Source: Haemophilus massiliensis (lineage in GTDB: Bacteria; Pseudomonadota; Gammaproteobacteria; Enterobacterales; Pasteurellaceae). Taken from it: a DNA stretch of 64,000 nucleotides. Under the pieces are notes generated by a model. That model had not been told where the DNA came from. It saw only the letters and a program-made list of their open reading frames with translations, and did not search any database. The position numbers were made by a program, and so were the translations under genes. Positions 57,185 to 64,000 of the stretch are shown here, piece by piece. The stretch covers positions 724,196 to 788,195 of the forward strand of contig LM994636.1 in NCBI GenBank assembly GCA_000752995.2, written 5' to 3'. Every line of letters starts with the position of its first letter. Position 1 is the first letter of the stretch.

Positions 57185-58561
57185 ATGGCGAAAGCACCTA
57201 AGACCGCTTATGTTTGCAATCAGTGCGGTGCGGAGTTTGCTCGTTGGCAAGGGCAGTGTTCAGCCTGCAAGGCATGGAACAGCATCAGCGAAGTACGACT
57301 GGTCTCGGCAAAGCCGAGTAAAAACGATCGTTTTAGCGGTTATGCCGGTGAAACACAAGCAAAAATCCAAACTCTGTCGGAAATTAGTTTGCAGGAATTG
57401 CCGCGGTTTACCAGCGGATTCAACGAATTGGATCGCGTGCTCGGCGGCGGCATTGTGCCGGGCAGCGCAATTTTAATCGGCGGACATCCCGGCGCCGGCA
57501 AAAGTACCTTATTGTTGCAGGTGATGTGCGATTTGGCGAAAAATATGACCGCACTTTATGTAACCGGGGAAGAATCTTTGCAGCAGGTGGCGATGCGTGC
57601 CAATCGGCTGGGGCTGCCGTCGGATCGGTTAAATCTGCTGTCGGAAACCTCAGTGGAGCAAATTTGTCAGCTGGCGGATCAGTTAACGCCGCAGATTATG
57701 GTGATCGATTCTATTCAGGTAATGCATTTAGCTGATATTCAATCTTCACCGGGCAGCGTGGCACAGGTGCGCGAATGCGCCTCTTTTTTGACCCGTTATG
57801 CGAAAACCCGTCAGGTAGCCATAATTTTAGTGGGGCATGTCACTAAAGACGGTACATTGGCTGGGCCGAAAGTGCTGGAACATGTGATCGACGCCTCTTT
57901 ATTGCTGGAAGGTGAAGCGGATTCCCGCTTCCGCACGCTACGCAGCCATAAAAATAGGTTCGGCGCGGTAAACGAGTTGGGCGTATTCGCCATGACCGAA
58001 CAGGGACTGCGCGAAGTGAAAAATCCATCCGCCATTTTCCTAAGCCGCGGCGAAGAGCAAACCGCCGGCAGCTCGGTTATGGTGATCTGGGAGGGCACGC
58101 GCCCGCTGCTGGTGGAGATTCAGGCGCTGGTGGACCATTCCATGCTGGCAAATCCGCGTCGAGTGGCGGTGGGGCTGGAACAGAACCGACTGGCTCTGCT
58201 GCTGGCGGTATTGCACCGTCACGGCGGGTTACAAATGTCCGATCAGGATGTGTTTGTGAATGTGGTCGGCGGCGTGAAGGTAGCGGAAACCGGTGCCGAT
58301 CTGGCGCTGTTGCTGGCATTGATTTCCAGTTTTCGCAACCGAGCGCTGCCGCAGGATTTAGTGGTGTTCGGCGAGGTGGGATTGGCCGGTGAAATCCGCC
58401 CTGTGCCGAGCGGGCAGGAACGTATCAGCGAAGCGGCGAAACATGGGTTTAAACGGGCGATTGTGCCGTTTGCCAATAAACCGAAAAGTGCGGTGCAAAA
58501 TATGCAGGTTTTTACCGTGAAAAAGTTGGCGGATGCATTGGCGATTGTGGAAAACTTTTAA
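57185..58561 (+). CDS. radA: DNA repair protein RadA
   Basis: RecA-like ATPase that promotes branch migration in recombination and, in naturally competent bacteria, supports uptake of donor DNA into recombination intermediates. 458 residues. A zinc finger (C11, C14, C28, C31) comes first, then Walker A GGHPGAGKST (about 99-108), the RadA-specific KNRFG motif near 258 and a C-terminal Lon-like domain with DLALLLALISSF and VVFGEVGLAGEIRPV. ATG at 57185. Two uptake signals lie inside it. Confidence 0.96.
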   Translation: MAKAPKTAYVCNQCGAEFARWQGQCSACKAWNSISEVRLVSAKPSKNDRFSGYAGETQAKIQTLSEISLQELPRFTSGFNELDRVLGGGIVPGSAILIGGHPGAGKSTLLLQVMCDLAKNMTALYVTGEESLQQVAMRANRLGLPSDRLNLLSETSVEQICQLADQLTPQIMVIDSIQVMHLADIQSSPGSVAQVRECASFLTRYAKTRQVAIILVGHVTKDGTLAGPKVLEHVIDASLLLEGEADSRFRTLRSHKNRFGAVNELGVFAMTEQGLREVKNPSAIFLSRGEEQTAGSSVMVIWEGTRPLLVEIQALVDHSMLANPRRVAVGLEQNRLALLLAVLHRHGGLQMSDQDVFVNVVGGVKVAETGADLALLLALISSFRNRALPQDLVVFGEVGLAGEIRPVPSGQERISEAAKHGFKRAIVPFANKPKSAVQNMQVFTVKKLADALAIVENF

Positions 58562-58581
58562 TCTGTGTTGCGGACTTGAGC

Positions 58582-58917
58582 TTAAATACAGCCGCCGCAA
58601 CTGCCGCAGCGCCAGTCCTGTTTATTGACCGCCTGATAAAACAGGCGCATATATTCTTCTTCCAGCGGAATATCCGCATCAATAAACAGCTCGCTCAGCC
58701 AGTCGATATTGGCTAAAATCCAGTCGTCTTCATCCAGCCCTTCTAGATACAGCTCATCGGTGGGATCGATAAAATAATAGATTCCTCGGGTGCCCATATC
58801 GTGTTCGCGAATCTTTTCGGGAAGAATTAATGCCCGATTCTGGTAGGTGATTTCCCAGTGACCTAAACATAATGTATTGCCGCTGGCGGTCCAATGGGCG
58901 ATAAACGGATTGGTCAT
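58582..58917 (-). CDS. hypothetical protein with C-terminal CGSCGGC motif
   Basis: 111 residues; I do not recognise the family. It begins NPFIAHWTASGNTLCLGHWEI, is acidic in the middle (GLDEDDWILANIDWLSELFID) and ends WRCGSCGGCI, where three cysteines in seven residues suggest a metal or iron-sulfur site. No signal peptide or membrane segment. I chose the ATG at 58917 with GAGG 8 bases upstream; the longer frame to 58971 is less likely. Convergent with radA, 20 bases apart, and divergent from lrp. Confidence 0.65.
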   Translation of the reverse strand: MTNPFIAHWTASGNTLCLGHWEITYQNRALILPEKIREHDMGTRGIYYFIDPTDELYLEGLDEDDWILANIDWLSELFIDADIPLEEEYMRLFYQAVNKQDWRCGSCGGCI

Positions 58918-59063
58918 TTTAACAGCCTCAAAATGAATGATTGCGAGCTGACATTTTATAAAAAAAATCACATAAAAATCTAATGAAATAGTGTAAAATC
59001 AGACGTTCTTCCGTGGTTTTGACGTTATTTACCTATTTCGGGTCAGTTAAATTTGGAGATTTT

Positions 59064-59552
59064 ATGGAAAAGAAATTAACGAGAGCACTTGACAATATTG
59101 ATATAAAAATTCTGAATGAATTACAGCGCAATGGCAAAATTTCCAATATTGATTTGTCGAAAAAAGTCGGTTTGTCGCCGACACCTTGTTTGGAGCGGGT
59201 AAAACGTTTGGAAAAACAAGGCGTGATTATGGGCTATCGCGCGCTGCTGAATCCTGAATTGTTGAATTCGCCGCTGTTAGTGATTGTGGAAATTACGCTG
59301 GTGCGCGGCAAACCGGATGTGTTTGAAGAATTTAATGAGGCGGTGCAGCAATTGGAAGAAATTCAGGAATGCCATTTGGTGTCCGGTGATTTTGACTATT
59401 TACTGAAAACCCGGGTGGCGGATATGGCGGCTTACCGGCAATTGCTCGGCACCACTTTGCTGCGTTTGCCCGGCGTGAATGATACCCGCACCTATGTGGT
59501 GATGGAAGAAGTGAAACAGACGAATTTTTTACAATTAAAAATAAATAGATAA
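59064..59552 (+). CDS. lrp: leucine-responsive regulatory protein Lrp
   Basis: Global DNA-binding regulator that adjusts amino-acid metabolism to leucine and nutrient state. 162 residues, near the 164 of E. coli. The N-terminal helix-turn-helix (about 12-60) includes [35 protein letters not shown]; the C-terminal RAM domain binds leucine and builds octamers. ATG at 59064 with TGGAG upstream. It overlaps ftsK by one base (TAATG). Lrp-ftsK-lolA-rarA is a classical conserved order. Confidence 0.95.
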   Translation: MEKKLTRALDNIDIKILNELQRNGKISNIDLSKKVGLSPTPCLERVKRLEKQGVIMGYRALLNPELLNSPLLVIVEITLVRGKPDVFEEFNEAVQQLEEIQECHLVSGDFDYLLKTRVADMAAYRQLLGTTLLRLPGVNDTRTYVVMEEVKQTNFLQLKINR

Positions 59553-62443
59553 TGATTAAACGAATTACTCATCATTTTACCCCGAAACAATATTTGGTCG
59601 AATTATTGTTAGGATTGACCGCACTTTTCGGACTATATTTGATTATCGCATGGTCAGGTTATAGTCCGCTGGACAGTTCTTGGTCGGTATCAACCTCGCA
59701 GCCCGTTACCATTAATAAAGCCGGTGCGCTTGGCGCTTGGGTTATTGATTTGTTTTTCGCCTTGTTCGGGCATATCGGAAATCTTCTGCCTTTTGTGCTG
59801 TGCGTCGCGCCGATCAGTTTTATTAAAACCAAACGCACTGACAGTTTGACATGGATGCGGTTTAGCTTTCGTTTATTCGGTTTTGTCTTGTTGCTGTGCG
59901 GTTTAACCGTGCTGGCGACCTTGCTGTTGTCCAATACGCATTACTATCTGGCGGGCGGCGTGCTGGGCGCAAGTCTGACGGTATGGTTTTTTCCGCTGTT
60001 GGGCAAATTCGGTATTTTATTTACCGCGGTAATTTTCACTGTGGTGGGCTTTATTTTCTGTTCCGGCGCTTCATTGTTGCGCGTGCTGATGAAATTCTAC
60101 TACTGGCTGATAATGAAAAACGAAGATAAATCGCGAGCTGAACAGACACCGGTAGCCGATGAGGCGATGACGGACAGTCTCGGCAAAGAAACCGTGGCGC
60201 AGCCGCTGGAGGAAATTATTATCCGCAAGCCGCCGGATACTGTTACCCTGTCAGCTGCGGATAACACACAATCCGCAGGAAATACGGACGTTAAACAAGG
60301 CGACGGTGAAATCAGCGATGGATTGGTGAATATTAACAGCTTGATTAATATCAGCGGATTACATACCGGCGATGATAGCAATGTCGCAGCGCAGCAAGGC
60401 GAGCTGTTGTCATCACCGCGGCAAGCCGCATCGACGCCAGCGTTTGCTGCTTATGATATACCTCAAAGCAGTGAGTTGCCGCAAGTCAGTATTACTTCGC
60501 CGGCACCCGCCGGTGCATCGCCTTATTCCGAGCAAACTGCCGCTACGGTACAAAGTGCGGTGGATTTTGCCTCGAATTCTCTTACGGAGGGCGGGTATTC
60601 GTCGGTTTATACTGATATTTCAATGCCTACGGTATCTATTCCTGAACATAATATGAATTCACCGCAGGATTCTTCTTCGTTTACGCTAAATGGCGGGCAG
60701 ATGGAACAGGACGCGCAGGATAGCAATGAAGCGGAAATGGCGGAGTTGGCGCGTCAGTTTGCCGAACAGGAACAGCAGCGTTTGGCGGAAATGGAGCAGC
60801 GTGCCAAAGCCATGCATGCGGAAGATGCACTGCAAGTGATTTTAGCTGAACCGCAGAAAACGGCTGAAACTGCTCCACCGACGCCCCAATATGCTTCTTA
60901 CGGCGGTTCGCTGATTCATCCGGCATTGCAGAAGAAAATCACGACCACGGCAAAACCGACGACGCCATTGCCAAGTTTGGATTTGTTGGAGCATCGACCG
61001 ACCAAAGCGCAGGATATCACTCAAGAAGAAATTATTGAAACCTCACAGCGCATTGAACAGCAACTGCGCAATTTTAATGTGAAAGCGACGGTGAAAGATG
61101 TACTGGTCGGTCCGGTCGTTACCCGTTACGAGCTGGAACTGCAACCGGGCGTGAAAGCCTCGAAAGTTACCGGCATTGATACGGATTTGGCGCGCGCATT
61201 AATGTTCCGCTCAATTCGCGTGGCGGAAGTGATCCCCGGCAAGCCGTATATCGGAATTGAAACCCCGAACGTGCAGCGCCAGACAGTGCCACTGCGCGAT
61301 GTGCTGGACAGTGATGAATTCCGCCGTTCCGCATCTCCGCTGTCTATGGCGCTGGGTAAAGACATCAGCGGGAAGCCGGTGGTGGTGGATTTGGCGAAAA
61401 TGCCGCACTTGTTGGTAGCGGGTGCCACCGGGTCGGGTAAATCTGTCGGGGTGAATACCATGATTTTGAGTTTGCTGTTTCGGGTTAAACCGGAAGACGT
61501 AAAATTTATTATGATTGACCCGAAAGTGGTGGAACTGTCGATTTACAACGGTATTCCGCATTTGCTGACCGAAGTGGTGACCGATATGAAAAAAGCGGCG
61601 AATGCGCTGCGTTGGTGTGTGGATGAAATGGAACGCCGTTATCAGTTATTATCGGCACTGCGCGTGCGCAATATTGAAGGCTATAACGAAAAAATCGAAG
61701 AATATAATGCCATGGGCATGCCGATCCCGAATCCGATTTGGCGACCGGGCGATACCATGGATACCTTACCGCCGGCGCTGGAAAAGCTCAGTTATATTGT
61801 GGTGATCGTCGATGAATTTGCTGATTTGATGATGGTTGCCGGTAAACAGATTGAAGAACTGATTGCCCGTTTGGCACAGAAAGCCCGCGCCATCGGTATT
61901 CACCTGATTTTGGCGACCCAGCGTCCGTCGGTGGATGTGATTACCGGGCTGATCAAAGCCAATATTCCAAGCCGTATCGCCTTTACCGTGGCAAGTAAAA
62001 TTGACTCGCGCACCATTCTTGATCAGGGCGGCGCGGAGGCCCTGCTGGGACGTGGAGATATGCTGTATTCGGGACAGGGATCTTCTGATCTGATTCGCGT
62101 ACACGGCGCATTTATGAGTGACGATGAAGTGGCACGCGTGGCGGATGACTGGCGTGCACGCGGTAAACCGAATTACATTGACGGCATCTTAGAGAGTGCG
62201 GAAGATGAGGAATCAAGCGACGGCGAGCGTGGTTTTGATGACGGTGAATTGGATGATCTGTTTGATGAAGTGATGGAATTTGTGATCAGCACCGGAACGA
62301 CATCGGTTTCCGCCATTCAGCGCCGTTTTCGTGTCGGTTTTAATCGTGCCGCGCGAATTATGGATCAACTGGAAGAACAGGGCATTGTATCGGCGATGCA
62401 AAACGGCAAGCGTGAGATTTTATCCCGACAAACCGATTATTAG
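59552..62443 (+). CDS. ftsK: DNA translocase FtsK
   Basis: Cell-division protein that pumps chromosome DNA and activates XerCD at dif. 963 residues; E. coli FtsK (1329) is longer. The N-terminal part has four or five membrane segments (about 15-190), then a Gln/Ala/Pro-rich linker to about residue 470 that is shorter than in E. coli, then the RecA-like motor with Walker [11 protein letters not shown] (about 632-641), [11 protein letters not shown] and the arginine-finger region, and a C-terminal winged-helix gamma domain (about 900-963) that reads KOPS/SRS sequences. Start ATG overlaps the lrp stop. Confidence 0.96.
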   Translation: MIKRITHHFTPKQYLVELLLGLTALFGLYLIIAWSGYSPLDSSWSVSTSQPVTINKAGALGAWVIDLFFALFGHIGNLLPFVLCVAPISFIKTKRTDSLTWMRFSFRLFGFVLLLCGLTVLATLLLSNTHYYLAGGVLGASLTVWFFPLLGKFGILFTAVIFTVVGFIFCSGASLLRVLMKFYYWLIMKNEDKSRAEQTPVADEAMTDSLGKETVAQPLEEIIIRKPPDTVTLSAADNTQSAGNTDVKQGDGEISDGLVNINSLINISGLHTGDDSNVAAQQGELLSSPRQAASTPAFAAYDIPQSSELPQVSITSPAPAGASPYSEQTAATVQSAVDFASNSLTEGGYSSVYTDISMPTVSIPEHNMNSPQDSSSFTLNGGQMEQDAQDSNEAEMAELARQFAEQEQQRLAEMEQRAKAMHAEDALQVILAEPQKTAETAPPTPQYASYGGSLIHPALQKKITTTAKPTTPLPSLDLLEHRPTKAQDITQEEIIETSQRIEQQLRNFNVKATVKDVLVGPVVTRYELELQPGVKASKVTGIDTDLARALMFRSIRVAEVIPGKPYIGIETPNVQRQTVPLRDVLDSDEFRRSASPLSMALGKDISGKPVVVDLAKMPHLLVAGATGSGKSVGVNTMILSLLFRVKPEDVKFIMIDPKVVELSIYNGIPHLLTEVVTDMKKAANALRWCVDEMERRYQLLSALRVRNIEGYNEKIEEYNAMGMPIPNPIWRPGDTMDTLPPALEKLSYIVVIVDEFADLMMVAGKQIEELIARLAQKARAIGIHLILATQRPSVDVITGLIKANIPSRIAFTVASKIDSRTILDQGGAEALLGRGDMLYSGQGSSDLIRVHGAFMSDDEVARVADDWRARGKPNYIDGILESAEDEESSDGERGFDDGELDDLFDEVMEFVISTGTTSVSAIQRRFRVGFNRAARIMDQLEEQGIVSAMQNGKREILSRQTDY

Positions 62444-62531
62444 CATATCGCCCTAGAGACCGGCGAATGAATTAATCGCCGCTTTGATTGTCTAACAAAT
62501 GCCATTTATTTTCTGTTTAAGGAAAGCAACA

Positions 62532-63152
62532 ATGAAAAAAACAGCATTAAAATTCACCGCACTTTTACTGGCCGGCGTCAGCTGCTCGGTCTGGGCGGAT
62601 GCCGTAACGGAATTACAGGCGCGGTTGAACAAAGTCGAGGTACTGAGCGCCGATTATAGCCAGAAAGTCAGCGATCCGAAAGGTAAGGAAATTCAGCAGG
62701 GCAGCGGTAAAATTCAGATTAAACGTCCGAATTTATTCCGTATGGATAATAAAGCGCCGCAAGAAACTCAGATTATTTCCGACGGCAAAACCTTGTGGTT
62801 TTACGATCCTTTTGTCGAGCAGGTGACCGCCAATTGGGTGAAAGATGCGGTAAATGATACGCCTTTTGTGCTGCTGACCAGCGATGATAAAAGCCATTGG
62901 AATCAATATTCGGTGGAGCAACGCGCCGATACCTTTGTGCTGAAACCAAAATCCGCCAAAAGCAATATTAAACAGTTTGATATTCGGATTGATGCCGACG
63001 GTGTGCTGAAAAATTTCAGTACCATTGAAAAAGACGGACAGGCGAATTTGTATCTGTTGCGCAATATTACCAATCAGCCGTTAGCGGATAGTCTGTTCCA
63101 ATTTACACTGCCGAAAGGCGTGGAATTAGACGATCAGCGCAATAAAAAATAA
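62532..63152 (+). CDS. lolA: outer-membrane lipoprotein carrier LolA
   Basis: Periplasmic chaperone that carries lipoproteins from LolCDE to LolB. 206 residues. A signal peptide (about 1-22, ending VWA) precedes [29 protein letters not shown] near 95 and the [14 protein letters not shown] hinge are LolA marks. The ATG at 62532 with AAGGAAA upstream is preferred over the longer frame. Follows ftsK; its partner lolB is in the same window at 51.2 kb. Confidence 0.95.
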   Translation: MKKTALKFTALLLAGVSCSVWADAVTELQARLNKVEVLSADYSQKVSDPKGKEIQQGSGKIQIKRPNLFRMDNKAPQETQIISDGKTLWFYDPFVEQVTANWVKDAVNDTPFVLLTSDDKSHWNQYSVEQRADTFVLKPKSAKSNIKQFDIRIDADGVLKNFSTIEKDGQANLYLLRNITNQPLADSLFQFTLPKGVELDDQRNKK

Positions 63153-63166
63153 CGCGCAGAATGATT

Positions 63167-63195
63167 GCCGGCATGCGTTTTAGCGTGCCGGTTTT
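63167..63195 (+). terminator. terminator after lolA
   Basis: CCGGCA (63168-63173) pairs with TGCCGG (63186-63191), extended by an inner GC pair, followed by TTTT. It separates lolA from rarA. Confidence 0.7.
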
Positions 63196-63258
63196 GCTTT
63201 CGAAATAAAGTATGTTGTCCCCTCAATCCGTTTTAGAGATAATCAATGAGAACCTACT

Positions 63259-64000
63259 ATGTCCAATCTAGCCTTTGATTTCAGCGAAAACGATTTCCGT
63301 CCTTTAGCCGCCCGCATGCGACCGCAGACATTGGCGCAATATTGCGGGCAGGCGCATTTGGTTGCGCCGGGCAAACCGCTGCGCAGAGCCATTGAGGCGG
63401 GTCATGTTCATTCAATGATTTTCTGGGGACCGCCGGGTACGGGAAAAACCACACTGGCAGAGATTATCGCCCGCCACATCAATGCGGAGGTTGAGCGAAT
63501 TTCGGCGGTCACCGGCGGCATCAAAGAGATTCGTGAGGCGATCGAGCGGGCGAAACAAAACCGCTTATCGGATCGGCGTACCATATTGTTTGTAGATGAA
63601 GTGCATCGTTTTAATAAAAGCCAGCAGGATGCGTTTCTGCCGCATATTGAAGACGGCACGGTCATTTTTATCGGGGCGACCACCGAAAATCCTTCTTTTG
63701 AGCTGAATAATGCGTTGCTGTCACGAGCGCGAGTGTATTTTTTAAAGCCGCTGAGTCCTCAAGATATCGAACAGGTATTGGAGCAGGCGTTAACCGATGA
63801 AGTTCGCGGGTTGGGTAAAGAGCGGTTGATTTTACAAGAGAATCTGCTGCATATGCTGGCTGAATATGTTAACGGTGATGCCCGTCTGGCGCTGAACTGT
63901 CTTGAATTAATGGCGGATATGGCGCAAGAAAGTGAAAACGGCAAAATATTAGACCGCACTTTATTGATCGAAGTGCTGGGCGAACGGCAGGCGCGTTTTG
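63259..64000 (+). CDS. rarA: replication-associated recombination protein A (partial, C-terminus outside window)
   Basis: AAA+ ATPase related to clamp-loader subunits (also MgsA or YcaJ) that acts at stalled replication forks. 247 codons are visible before the window end, without a stop. Walker [11 protein letters not shown] (about 56-65), Walker [13 protein letters not shown] (about 111-122) and the sensor segment [14 protein letters not shown] follow the family exactly. ATG at 63259; upstream lies AATGAGAACC. Usually serS follows. Confidence 0.95.
   Translation, partial: MSNLAFDFSENDFRPLAARMRPQTLAQYCGQAHLVAPGKPLRRAIEAGHVHSMIFWGPPGTGKTTLAEIIARHINAEVERISAVTGGIKEIREAIERAKQNRLSDRRTILFVDEVHRFNKSQQDAFLPHIEDGTVIFIGATTENPSFELNNALLSRARVYFLKPLSPQDIEQVLEQALTDEVRGLGKERLILQENLLHMLAEYVNGDARLALNCLELMADMAQESENGKILDRTLLIEVLGERQARF

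Overview
The window is 64 kb of chromosome from a gammaproteobacterium of the family Pasteurellaceae, in the clade that carries the Haemophilus influenzae-type DNA uptake signal. Two things show this. The 9-base uptake core AAGTGCGGT, or its complement, occurs about 50 times, roughly once per 1.3 kb. Many gene neighbourhoods are ones known from H. influenzae: nrdR-ribD-degS, slt-trpR-mtgA, yajC-secD-secF beside tgt-queA, znuBC beside mepM, lrp-ftsK-lolA-rarA. I do not name a species. I saw no rRNA, tRNA, prophage, transposase, CRISPR array or plasmid gene. This is mostly core chromosome with a few accessory blocks.

Layout. 1-6.3 kb: pgsA (partial), ilvE, a GcvB small RNA divergent from its activator gene gcvA, rlmM, and uvrD behind a LexA box. 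6.3-9.8 kb: molybdate regulator modE divergent from modABC. 9.9-14.2 kb: tehB, then the run nrdR-ribD-degS-yfbR. 14.2-18.1 kb: a DUF1919 gene and dnaK-dnaJ behind a sigma-32 promoter. 18.3-20.7 kb: ydgA-like, a DUF4298 gene, msrB. 21.0-26.1 kb: an anaerobic DMSO reductase operon (dmsABC, dmsD, napF-like) with FNR- and CRP-type sites upstream. 26.1-30.3 kb: a gene relic, ydfG, mtgA, trpR (with a TrpR operator) and slt. 30.4-38.6 kb: secF-secD-yajC, a TusA-like and hemerythrin gene pair, tgt, a palindromic intergenic element, queA, a candidate small RNA and trhP. 38.7-45.4 kb: a large unknown envelope protein, metF, znuB-znuC and mepM. 45.5-49.1 kb: a Fur-box-headed iron-siderophore ABC transporter. 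49.3-55.9 kb: prs, ispE, lolB, cca, ygiM, a Pit phosphate transporter and its PhoU-like partner. 56.1-64 kb: a CYTH protein, radA, an unknown small gene, lrp, ftsK, lolA and rarA (cut by the window end).

How parts fit together. ModABC imports the molybdate needed for the molybdopterin cofactor of DmsA, so two separated blocks serve one anaerobic respiratory function. Queuosine genes (tgt, queA) sit beside another wobble-base gene (trhP). Several regulators lie next to recognisable target sites: GcvA/GcvB, ModE, TrpR, LexA at uvrD, sigma-32 at dnaK, Fur at the siderophore operon. The GcvB small RNA also has a 9-base perfect complement over the ribosome binding site of the siderophore-binding protein gene about 46 kb away.

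The items most worth a second look are the small RNA candidate between trhP and queA, the predicted GcvB target, the palindromic element between queA and tgt, the hemerythrin/TusA pair, and a small decayed open frame after the dms operon. I found no convincing wholly new multi-gene system.
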